This document shows positions 50,470 to 58,679 of a stretch of 64,000 nt of DNA, one piece after another; positions within the stretch are counted from its first letter, which is position 1; every line of letters begins with the position of its first letter. The notes beneath the pieces are model-generated. The model was not told the DNA's origin and made no database searches. It worked only from the letters and a program-made list of their open reading frames with translations. The DNA lies in assembly GCA_045345765.1 (NCBI GenBank), contig CP148265.1, positions 2,170,001 to 2,234,000 on the forward strand. Direction: 5' to 3'. The stretch is from JAOARY01 sp045345765. Its GTDB lineage: Bacteria > Bacillota > Clostridia > Peptostreptococcales > Peptostreptococcaceae. Position numbers and translations under genes: made by a program.

Positions 50470-51174
50470 TTATGATTTTAGTTTAGACATTTTAAATTTA
50501 GTTTCGTTGTTTTGAATAAATATATTATGAATAACATAGTCTTTTGAAAATAATTCTTTTTGAAGAACTAAATCATCACCCGAAACTATTTTTAAACTAT
50601 TTTCATCTAATTTAAATTCGGATTTTAAGTCTTGTAGTAAAATATATCTTTTTAAATTATTATATTTATTTTTCAAAATAAAAGCATAGATATTATAACA
50701 AAGAGTAGAAGCCATACTTGAATAGTTTCCAGGTGCTATAGTTGCCATAATATATCTTATATGACTATAGTTTTTTTGAATTTCTTCTAAGCATAATTTA
50801 CATAATATTTTTTGAAATTTATTACCCTGGTAATTACTAAGAGTATGCGTTATTTCTAAATTTGCAGAAATATTTATATTTTCTTTTGGTATATCTATAT
50901 CTTTTCCTAAATATTCTTCTTCATTTGGAAATAATACAGAATAAAAAGAAATTAAACTATTGTTTACAAAAACACCATAGGTAAAACCTCTACCTTCTGT
51001 TAATATTGCTTTTAATTCATCTTTTGTAAGTTCAACACAGAAGTCTTTTCTTTTTAGATTTTTTAAGCTTATATCTTGTAATTTTGCAACTTTGTCAAAA
51101 TCATTTAAATTGAGTTTTTTTATATTTGCGTTTTCTTTTTTATTATTATTTTTATTTATTATTATCAAGTTCAT
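50470..51174 (-). CDS. GNAT-like acetyltransferase domain protein
   Basis: A 234-residue cytosolic protein that looks like a GNAT N-acetyltransferase. LNLNDFDKVAKLQDISLKNL is the N-terminal strand-helix, FTYGVFVNNSLISFYSVLFP the beta hairpin, ANLEITHTLSNYQGNKFQKILCKLCLEE the strand followed by the acetyl-CoA loop (here SNYQGNKFQ in place of the usual Q/RxxGxG/A), and YIMATIAPGNYSSMASTL a later strand and helix. The residual C-terminal part is unassigned. It is last in the run from 58184 and separated from the AAA gene by element B. Its substrate is unknown; modification of a partner protein or signal is possible. Confidence 0.6.
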   Translation of the reverse strand: MNLIIINKNNNKKENANIKKLNLNDFDKVAKLQDISLKNLKRKDFCVELTKDELKAILTEGRGFTYGVFVNNSLISFYSVLFPNEEEYLGKDIDIPKENINISANLEITHTLSNYQGNKFQKILCKLCLEEIQKNYSHIRYIMATIAPGNYSSMASTLCYNIYAFILKNKYNNLKRYILLQDLKSEFKLDENSLKIVSGDDLVLQKELFSKDYVIHNIFIQNNETKFKMSKLKS

Positions 51175-51218
51175 ATTCCTTCCTTTTATAAATACATATA
51201 ATGAATTTATTTATACAT

Positions 51219-53453
51219 TTAATCTTTTTCTTTTACAAATGTATTTATTAACATAAATAATACTATTGAGCCAAAATAGAGCATGCTTATTTGGAATACT
51301 CCATTTTTAATATCTATAGTAAAAACCATAGAGAATAAACTAGCACCTATAAATGTTCCTAATTTTCTTACTGTTGCAAGAATACTAAGTGCTTTTCCCT
51401 GTCCAAGCATTATACAAGATTTTAAATTAGTATAATAGGCACTTCTTGCTGAGATACCAAAACTATCACCTATTGAAAATACTATTATAGCTAAGAATAA
51501 ATATAATACTGAACTATTCAAAGTAAATATATATATACCTAAAGTTGAGATTAAACAACCAAGTATAATAATATATTTATTAGGCAAGAATTTTTTTAAT
51601 AAATCTATCAAATATGGACCTAAATAAATTATTATAAGACCATTTAATAAGAATAAACGACCTATATTCGATTGAGATATAGCTTCTCTTTTAGCATATA
51701 ATGGAGTAAAATAATTCAAAAACATAACCATTGCCATTGCTGGTACTGTTATAAGTATCAAAAATGATATTATTTTTGGACGACTTATAAATTTAATGAA
51801 AGAAAGATTACTTCCATAAGCAGGTGTAGAACCATATAAATTTGATGTTAGATAATAGGCAACTAAAGCAGAAATTAATATAAAGATTATTGAAAACAAA
51901 AATACAAATGAATAATTTGTTCTTTCTGCAATCATAGCTCCAAGTACTACACCACAATTTGAACCAGCATATATTCCAGAAGCTAAATAGGCAAATCCTT
52001 TACTTCTTTCATTTGGATCTTTAAGACAGCCAACAAAACCACTCATACTCGTCCAAGATAGGCCATATCCAATACCAACAACTATTCTAGATAGAGTAAA
52101 AAGATAAATACTATTACTAAATGCAGATAAAATCATTCCTATTACTAAAAACACTATTCCATGCATAAAAACAGGTTTCCAACCTTTTTTATCTATTATA
52201 CTTCCTGTAATAAGTGCAAAAATCATAGTAGTTATAATTTCACCTTGGATTGGAAGTGTAAGAGCAATATTTTTTGGAATAAAAGAATTAGCATTATATA
52301 GATTACTACTAACAATTGGTATAAAAGATAAAGCCAAATCTGTACCAAATATAAATATAAAGGATATGGTTCTTATGATTTCGACATGATGATTATCCAA
52401 ATATTCTTCTTCTTTTTTCTTCATTAAATATATATAAAGTATAGATAATTCTATAGATATAAGAATAGATGTTACTAAGATTGTGAATGTGTCTAATAAT
52501 ATATTAAATATATTATTTGTTAAATGTTTTTTTGATATTTTTAAATTTAAATAATAGTTATTATTTTGATTTTTTATTATGCTATTTACATTATAACTAT
52601 CATTAATTTTATATTTGTTATAGTCATTTAATTCAATTGATTCTATAAAATCTGTAGAATCAGCTATTTCATTTAAATAAAAATTTAAATTTGAAGTAGT
52701 TTTTAAATCTATATTTTTCTTATCCAAATTATCTAATTTATTTATTAATATTTTTTCTATTTTTTTAATATTTGTATATGAGTTTTTTGTATATAATTGC
52801 TGAAAAGAATAAACATTAAATATTCCATAGATAATTTGACTAGATAATAAAGAAATTATTAAAAATTTCTTTAAATAGTTAAAATCTTTTTTTATAATTA
52901 AATTTCTGGCAATAAAGAATATAAAACTATATATTAAAGATAATGATAAAACTATATATAGATTATTTTTAAAAAATAGATTAACCTTGTCTTGTATGAA
53001 GTTTTTATTAATCTTAGTTATTAGATAACCGGATATATTATTATTCATATTTAAGAGTTTTGAATAAACATAATAACCATTTTCACCCCTATAATAATTT
53101 ATTTTAGAATCTTTGTTTTTATATATTTTTTCATTAAGCTCTTCATTTGTTTTATAGAGTAAATTACTATTATTATCATATATATATATTGATTTTATTT
53201 CTTCATTTTCTTCTTTTATGCTATTTAGATACTTTTCTATACCATAGAATCTATTAAGTGGTTTCCCTAATTTTAGTGCATAGTTTATATATCTGGCTTG
53301 TTCGTTTTGAGATATATAATAAGGGGATGTTGTAATATTTTCATAGACTTTAGAAAAATTATTCATATTAAGATAGAAACTAAGCAATAAAAGAAGAAAG
53401 GTTAAAGTTGATGAAAAAAGAGTAAAGATTATTATTTTATTTTCCCTTTTCAT
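51219..53453 (-). CDS. Sensor-MFS fusion: extracytoplasmic sensor domains joined to a major facilitator
   Basis: A 744-residue membrane protein with an unusual layout. One helix (~7-28) precedes an extracytoplasmic domain (~29-160) that looks like a Cache/PAS sensor (SIYIYDNNSNLLYKTNEEL, YYVYSKLLNMNNNISGYLI). Two helices (~165-215), a second small extracytoplasmic domain (~217-303) and one more helix (~305-330) follow. Residues ~345-740 form a twelve-helix MFS transporter with the loop 2-3 motif GSIIDKKGWKPVF and FTLSRIVVGIGYGLSWTSM. The ATG at 53453 follows AGAAAGG; a TTG at 53462 is the alternative. A substrate-binding protein gene lies directly upstream, suggesting that binding protein, sensor and MFS form one unit; transport or signalling is not decided. 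Confidence 0.75.
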   Translation of the reverse strand: MKRENKIIIFTLFSSTLTFLLLLLSFYLNMNNFSKVYENITTSPYYISQNEQARYINYALKLGKPLNRFYGIEKYLNSIKEENEEIKSIYIYDNNSNLLYKTNEELNEKIYKNKDSKINYYRGENGYYVYSKLLNMNNNISGYLITKINKNFIQDKVNLFFKNNLYIVLSLSLIYSFIFFIARNLIIKKDFNYLKKFLIISLLSSQIIYGIFNVYSFQQLYTKNSYTNIKKIEKILINKLDNLDKKNIDLKTTSNLNFYLNEIADSTDFIESIELNDYNKYKINDSYNVNSIIKNQNNNYYLNLKISKKHLTNNIFNILLDTFTILVTSILISIELSILYIYLMKKKEEEYLDNHHVEIIRTISFIFIFGTDLALSFIPIVSSNLYNANSFIPKNIALTLPIQGEIITTMIFALITGSIIDKKGWKPVFMHGIVFLVIGMILSAFSNSIYLFTLSRIVVGIGYGLSWTSMSGFVGCLKDPNERSKGFAYLASGIYAGSNCGVVLGAMIAERTNYSFVFLFSIIFILISALVAYYLTSNLYGSTPAYGSNLSFIKFISRPKIISFLILITVPAMAMVMFLNYFTPLYAKREAISQSNIGRLFLLNGLIIIYLGPYLIDLLKKFLPNKYIIILGCLISTLGIYIFTLNSSVLYLFLAIIVFSIGDSFGISARSAYYTNLKSCIMLGQGKALSILATVRKLGTFIGASLFSMVFTIDIKNGVFQISMLYFGSIVLFMLINTFVKEKD

Positions 53454-53479
53454 AAATATCAAACCTTTCTAATAATGTA

Positions 53480-54574
53480 TTATTTTTTGTGTATAATTTT
53501 ATCTGCTATTAATAATAATTTAATATCTGGTTTATAATTGATTTTATTTGCTATATCTAAATTGATTATTATTTTGGGAACATCTTTAAATTCTTGTTTA
53601 ATATCTTTGGGGTTAACATTATTTAAAACATCTTTTATAATAGATGCACCATAATCTCCAATTTGTTCATAATCAGTGCTAGTTGCAAAGAGAGTACTAT
53701 AAATTTCATTGCCTCCAACTTGAGAAAATACTGGAATATTTTTTTTATAAAAAATATTTAATAAATCATCTAAATCCTCTTCTTTTATCTCATTTGCACT
53801 AAGAAAAAAAGCATCTATATGATTAGAAAGATATTCATAATTTTTTTTCAAATCTTCTATATACCTTTTATAATCAGTATCTTTATTTGGATTTGGTTCA
53901 AATGTAGTTTTTTCAATTAAATTAATATTTAATTTTTTACACTTGTCTTGGATATTATACAAATCGGCGTAACTTCTACCATTTATAGTGTCTTCATAAA
54001 CTATTCCTAAATTTTTAAATTTAAAAATATCATGAAAAATCTGAATTTGTCTAGTAAATCTATCTAAGTCCATATGTGCCCATAGATTATTTACATTTGA
54101 ATATTCAATTCCTTTTACAATATTAGAGGTATAGGCATTACTGCTTGAAAAAACTAATTTTTTTGTATTTTCATATTTCAATGAATGTTTTCCAGCTAAA
54201 GTACCAGCTATTATTAATATATCTATATTTTTATTTTTTATATTTTTATCTAATTTAGAAATATCAGATGGATTATCTAAGTAGAAAAATAAATCAGATG
54301 TTATTCTTAAATCTTTTGATACATACATATTTTCAATGTATTCTATTAATTTTTTACTAGTATCTATTTCATCTAAATTTCTATTAGTTTTAAATTGAAT
54401 TAAATTGTTTTTATTAAGTCCATTTAATATACCAACTAAATGTGATTTATAGCTATAATATTCAGATGAAAGTAAAAAACCTATATTTTTTTTATCTTGT
54501 GCATAAATATTTGTTGTTGAAAAATTAAATAATAATATTAAAGTTAGGATTAAAATATTTATTTTTTTTATCAA
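53480..54574 (-). CDS. ABC_sub_bind-family extracytoplasmic binding protein
   Basis: A ~364-residue secreted protein with a cleavable signal peptide (IKKINILILTLILLFNFSTTNIYAQ, read in two parts: basic start, hydrophobic core, AQ cleavage end). The mature part is a two-lobed periplasmic-binding fold: KNIGFLLSSEYYSYKSHLVG, ILIIAGTLAGKHSL, LVFSSSNAYTSNIVKGIEY, KNLGIVYEDTINGRSYADL and NIPVFSQVGGNEIYSTLFATSTDYEQIG. This is the ABC_sub_bind (TrpX-like) family, but no ABC permease or ATPase is near; the neighbour is a sensor-MFS fusion. A GTG at 54583 is an alternative start, but lies in the AAGGTG ribosome site. Confidence 0.8.
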   Translation of the reverse strand: MIKKINILILTLILLFNFSTTNIYAQDKKNIGFLLSSEYYSYKSHLVGILNGLNKNNLIQFKTNRNLDEIDTSKKLIEYIENMYVSKDLRITSDLFFYLDNPSDISKLDKNIKNKNIDILIIAGTLAGKHSLKYENTKKLVFSSSNAYTSNIVKGIEYSNVNNLWAHMDLDRFTRQIQIFHDIFKFKNLGIVYEDTINGRSYADLYNIQDKCKKLNINLIEKTTFEPNPNKDTDYKRYIEDLKKNYEYLSNHIDAFFLSANEIKEEDLDDLLNIFYKKNIPVFSQVGGNEIYSTLFATSTDYEQIGDYGASIIKDVLNNVNPKDIKQEFKDVPKIIINLDIANKINYKPDIKLLLIADKIIHKK

Positions 54575-54589
54575 ATTAATCACACCTTA

Positions 54590-54994
54590 TTAAGAGTAAA
54601 TTTCTCGCATTATTTCTTCAAAATAATTATCCATACATGTAATATTTAAAAATATGGCTCTTTCTATAAAATCTTCATTTGCTTTATTTTCTGGAAATGA
54701 TATGGAATTTTTAAGTCTTAGTTCTCCAGTACTTTCATTAAATTCAAAACTGCTAGTTTTAAGACCAAAGTTGATTTTTGTTATTAATCTTAAAATTTTA
54801 TCTCTTTTTTGCTCTGGAACGCTACTATTTAAAACAGAATAAAAATTAAATAAGTTTTCATTTTCTAAAACTTTCGAGAAACTAATCCATGTTCCTGATT
54901 TTCCTATTACATCAAGGTAAATATCATCATTATCAGTTACCTTATAGGGAAAATTATTTTTTTGTGCTATTTCTACTACCATTTTTTTTATCAT
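54590..54994 (-). CDS. YbjN / secretion-chaperone-like small protein
   Basis: A 134-residue cytosolic protein with the two-layer alpha-beta pattern of the YbjN/CesT (type III secretion chaperone) fold: an N-terminal helix MVVEIAQKNNF, strands DDIYLDVIGKSGTWISFSKVL and FNFYSVLNSSVPE, a helix DKILRLITKINF, then strands SSFEFNESTGELRLKNSISF and a C-terminal helix rich in acidic residues. It starts 16 bases after the large beta-repeat gene, the usual place for a dedicated chaperone of that protein. Family assignment is from fold pattern, not from a signature motif. Confidence 0.55.
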   Translation of the reverse strand: MIKKMVVEIAQKNNFPYKVTDNDDIYLDVIGKSGTWISFSKVLENENLFNFYSVLNSSVPEQKRDKILRLITKINFGLKTSSFEFNESTGELRLKNSISFPENKANEDFIERAIFLNITCMDNYFEEIMREIYS

Positions 54995-55010
54995 AATAAA
55001 ATCTCCTTTA

Positions 55011-58000
55011 CTAATTGCTTATAGTTTTTGATGATTCATTAACTTTTTTAATACCATCTTGAACTTTAGAATCTTGATCTTCTGTTTTTTCTATTACACC
55101 TAAATTATTACCTTTTTCAAGTGCTTTTAAATCAGAAATTGCTTTATTGACATCAACTGCGATTTCTGCTGAATTATTTATAAGATTTATAAGATCTCTA
55201 ATACGTCTTTCATGTTTTTCGATAGCTTCGTTTATAGGATCTAATTTAGATTTATATTCACTTAATCTTTTTTCTTCGTGTTCTTTTGTTCTTGTCTTTG
55301 TTTTATTACCAAATAAGCCTTTTGAAGTTTCTGTATAATCTTTACCAGTTTTATCTATTTGGGCTAATCTTTTTTCATGTTTTTCTAATGCAGGTTGTAT
55401 CTTTTTGGATACTTCCATATGCTTAAATTTATAGTGACCAAGTCTTTTGTTTTCGTGATCAACTCTTTGTACAGCAACTTTTATAGTTTCCATATAAGCA
55501 TTTTCAACATCTTCAATAACTTCTTTTCTAGCAACTCCACTACCATCTATTTCTAATGCAGCTTGACGAAGTAATTCTTCTGCTTCTTCACCTTTTTTAA
55601 TACTGTATTCAACAGATGGACCTTTTGGTTTACCAACGAATCCTGATTTCTTATTATTGTGTACATATTTGCCTTCATCATTTTTGGCAACAGAACCCGT
55701 CATCAAAAATTCACCTAAAGTCCATTCTTTAAATTTATAATCAACAATTTCCTTTTCAAAGAAATAAAGAGCCTGAACTTTTAATTTTGCACCAACGCTT
55801 GATTTTAATACAGCACTAAGGTCATACATAGCAGTAGGGTTATCTTGAAACTTAAAACTAGATGTTTGTTTATCATGTAAAAAAGATCCCTTTAAAGTTC
55901 CATTAGCATCAAATGTTGAAACTGCATCTGCGTATAATTCTCCACTAAGTCCAGCTATAAATTTACTACCAACAGTAACTCCACCTGCAACTTTTACGCC
56001 TAAATCACCATGAAAATTAGCATTTCCAGTAAATTCCCAAGGTGAATCAACGCCTTCTTCTCTTTGAACCTCTGCTCCAAGACCAACTTTAAGACCACCA
56101 AAAGCTCCAAAACCAGCATAAACTTCAAGTCCTGGAAGTACTGGATATCGAGCTTCCAAACTAAATGGCCATCCAGGCATATTTTTAGGAAATTCATATT
56201 CACCTTTTATATGTCCTGTTCTTTTTACTACATCCAGCTGTGCATCTATACCGAATTTATTGAATTTGATTATAGGCATTTCAGGTGTAAATCTACCGAC
56301 ACTAAAACCTTCAGTAGAAGAATATCTTATATGTTCAGCTTTAAATCTTGGCATAGCACCAACATATTCAAATATTGAAAAATCAATACCTGGAATGAAA
56401 TCCTGTAATTTTTCTTGTTCTTTTTTATCCGAGATTTTGTCACCAAGTTCAACACTTGCATTTACTGCATAAAAGCCATCTTGGTCGAGTGTTGCATTAT
56501 TAACTTCCATACCAAAGATTGGTGTTTTTAAATCTAATTTTTTGATTGAAGCTTCAAACCTAGAACTAGATAGTTTAAGAGCAGCTTCATCAATACTTCC
56601 TTTTACTTTATCATTTGTAAATTCTAAATTTGAAGATATACCAAAATATCTTTCTTGAAGTAAATCTTTACCGGTTTCGAATGTAAAAGACTTCATTTTT
56701 AGAAAATCTTTTATAAGTTCTTTTTCTTTATTTATGGTTACTTTTCCACCACCGATTGAAATTCCGCCAGTAGAAGATATTTCAGTATCTGATACTTCAA
56801 CCATAGTGTCAAGTGCTTTTAAATCCAAAGAAGCTTTGGAACTTTTTAAAGTTGAGTCTTCATAACTTACACTTTCTAATTTTAATATTTGGCCAGAAAT
56901 ATCAGCTTCTAAATTACCATTATCAACAGAAAATTTAAGCGAAGAACCTGCATTTTCTTCAGGATCTACTTTTGTAACTTTAAATGTACCACTAGATTTG
57001 AATTTATCTGAAGTTGCATCTAAAGTTCCCTCTCCTCTAAAATAATCTTCACGCATAAATGGTAAAACACCAGGTTCGCTACCCCATTCTAATTTAAAAT
57101 CTTTTATAGATAAATGATCTTTTACTATATAAAATGGATCAGTTTGAGTAAAACTACCTTCATCAATTACAAAACCTTCTTCATTGTTAATTCTAATTGA
57201 ACCTAGTTCCACTTTACTTTTTAAAAATTTTAAATCCATAGTGACTTTATCAGTTTCAAACTCTCCACCAGAATAAGCTAAGTCTTCTATTTTAAAATCC
57301 TGACCAAATAATGTTGTTTCAAAATTCCCTTTTTCAATTTCTACACTCATACTGTCTTGTGTAAGATTTTTTTCGATTTTAGCATTTACATCTGATTTAA
57401 AATTATTAGTTCCTTCTAAATTAAGATTAACTTTACCAGCAACATTAAAGTAACTATCTTTTACATCTGAAACAGTTGCAGAATAATCTGTAACTCCGTA
57501 TTCATCTTTTGTTGGATCTTTGTCTTTTTTACCAAAAGAAACATTTAAATCACTTACTTTTAAATAGTCAGGAATTATATTTATTTCTTTTGAATAAGAA
57601 TAATCAACACTACCAAAAGATAATCCATTATCAGTTATACCAGATTCTTTTATCAAAAATTTTGAATTTAGTTTATTTAAATTAAGTGTAGATTCTTCAG
57701 CTATTAAGCTACCTTTTGTGGAATCTAAATTTATATTTTTCATTTCAAAATCTGAATCTTTAAACTTTGCTTTGATTTTTAAATTTTTGGTACTAAAAGA
57801 ATATCCAGTTGTAGCATCATTTGTAATAGTTATTTCACCACTTGTTGTAACCTTATCCATTTCAACTTCAACAGTCCCAGTATAAACTGTGCTAACAGCT
57901 TCACTTTCTCTATAATTACTATCATCTTCTTTTTGAGTTGTTGTTTGAGATATATTTGTTATTTTTATTTTGTCATTGAATTTTATATCATCTATTTTTT

Positions 58001-58184
58001 CTTCTTTTTCTCTAGTTATTTTAAAACTATCTTTTTTTATTTGTTCTAATCTTGCAGAGTTAGAATCATAAAGTTGAGTTTTAAAACTATCAATAGATGG
58101 TGTTTTGTAATCTTGACTTTTTAAATTTTTGCTAGTTTTTGTTTGAATATCTTTTGAATTTTTTGTACTTGCAAATTGATTCAT
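55011..58184 (-). CDS. Large beta-repeat protein with disordered N-terminus; candidate injection-system cargo or structural protein
   Basis: A 1057-residue protein of unknown function. Residues 1-95 are polar and disordered (MNQFASTKNSKDIQTKTSKN). About 95-690 contain at least three similar beta modules of 110-130 residues; each has a DLK(F/A)L...VE strand, an I..GGF/I..G turn, a hydrophobic K.(L/F)(K/S)(I/M)K.F strand and an (E/R).YF.G end. Residues ~660-860 are Gly-rich amphipathic strands (YPVLPGLEVYAGFGAFGG, VGSKFIAGLSGELYADA). The C-terminal ~200 residues are helical and charged, with coiled-coil character. No signal peptide. Large beta-rich proteins with such disordered starts occur in eCIS loci from memory, but this is unchecked. 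The ATG at 58184 follows GGTAGGTG; one at 58211 is upstream. Confidence 0.6.
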   Translation of the reverse strand: MNQFASTKNSKDIQTKTSKNLKSQDYKTPSIDSFKTQLYDSNSARLEQIKKDSFKITREKEEKIDDIKFNDKIKITNISQTTTQKEDDSNYRESEAVSTVYTGTVEVEMDKVTTSGEITITNDATTGYSFSTKNLKIKAKFKDSDFEMKNINLDSTKGSLIAEESTLNLNKLNSKFLIKESGITDNGLSFGSVDYSYSKEINIIPDYLKVSDLNVSFGKKDKDPTKDEYGVTDYSATVSDVKDSYFNVAGKVNLNLEGTNNFKSDVNAKIEKNLTQDSMSVEIEKGNFETTLFGQDFKIEDLAYSGGEFETDKVTMDLKFLKSKVELGSIRINNEEGFVIDEGSFTQTDPFYIVKDHLSIKDFKLEWGSEPGVLPFMREDYFRGEGTLDATSDKFKSSGTFKVTKVDPEENAGSSLKFSVDNGNLEADISGQILKLESVSYEDSTLKSSKASLDLKALDTMVEVSDTEISSTGGISIGGGKVTINKEKELIKDFLKMKSFTFETGKDLLQERYFGISSNLEFTNDKVKGSIDEAALKLSSSRFEASIKKLDLKTPIFGMEVNNATLDQDGFYAVNASVELGDKISDKKEQEKLQDFIPGIDFSIFEYVGAMPRFKAEHIRYSSTEGFSVGRFTPEMPIIKFNKFGIDAQLDVVKRTGHIKGEYEFPKNMPGWPFSLEARYPVLPGLEVYAGFGAFGGLKVGLGAEVQREEGVDSPWEFTGNANFHGDLGVKVAGGVTVGSKFIAGLSGELYADAVSTFDANGTLKGSFLHDKQTSSFKFQDNPTAMYDLSAVLKSSVGAKLKVQALYFFEKEIVDYKFKEWTLGEFLMTGSVAKNDEGKYVHNNKKSGFVGKPKGPSVEYSIKKGEEAEELLRQAALEIDGSGVARKEVIEDVENAYMETIKVAVQRVDHENKRLGHYKFKHMEVSKKIQPALEKHEKRLAQIDKTGKDYTETSKGLFGNKTKTRTKEHEEKRLSEYKSKLDPINEAIEKHERRIRDLINLINNSAEIAVDVNKAISDLKALEKGNNLGVIEKTEDQDSKVQDGIKKVNESSKTISN

Positions 58185-58211
58185 TTGAATAACACCTACC
58201 TTTCTGTGCAA

Positions 58212-58670
58212 AGTTAAAAAAATAATATATAGTTTCTAAAATACCACAATAATTAAAAAGAATAAAGTGTAGATTTTTCTTAATAATTATGTAAAAATAG
58301 TTGTAAAGACAATTTAAATAGAAAATAAATCAATGATTTATTAAAAAATACAAAATTAATAAAGATTATAATTAACAATTATATAATAAAAGTTAAACGA
58401 ATATAACAGGAAATAAGAATTATTTATTTTGTATTCGGAAAATATTATAATGAGATATTAACATATATAATTGCTTACAATAAAATTAAAATTGGCTTAA
58501 AACTAGAATATATTTTACGAATTTAATTGATGCTGTGATTTTTTTGATAAAATTATTGTATTTTAGGTATAAATATTCTTGTAATGTAATTTTTATATTT
58601 GTTTTATAAAAAATTATACTTTTTTTATTTATACTCTAAATTTTATAAATTAAAAAGGTTTTTATAGGAG
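58212..58670 (+). other. Divergent intergenic region of the injection-system locus
   Basis: About 460 bases of AT-rich sequence between the minus-strand run (from 58184) and the plus-strand run (from 58680). I see no gene and no strong hairpin. Besides the plus-strand promoter at 58544 no clear promoter could be fixed for the minus strand; candidates such as TTGTCT-17-TAATTA near 58280-58310 are weak. Confidence 0.5.
58544..58573 (+). promoter_or_regulatory. Possible promoter for the plus-strand sensor genes
   Basis: TTGATA (58544-58549), an 18-base spacer and TATAAA (58568-58573); the start codon is about 100 bases downstream. Confidence 0.4.
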
Positions 58671-58679
58671 ATGAATTTT

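Noticed and set aside
56064..56378. Plus-strand reading frame of ~104 codons inside the large beta-repeat gene
   Set aside because: Biased composition, no ribosome site, and it mirrors the well-supported minus-strand gene.
46827..58184. Type VI secretion system reading of the locus
   Set aside because: No TssJ/L/M membrane-complex or ClpV-type genes are seen, and DUF4255 with the Afp15-like ATPase points to eCIS-type systems; Gram-positive context also argues against T6SS.
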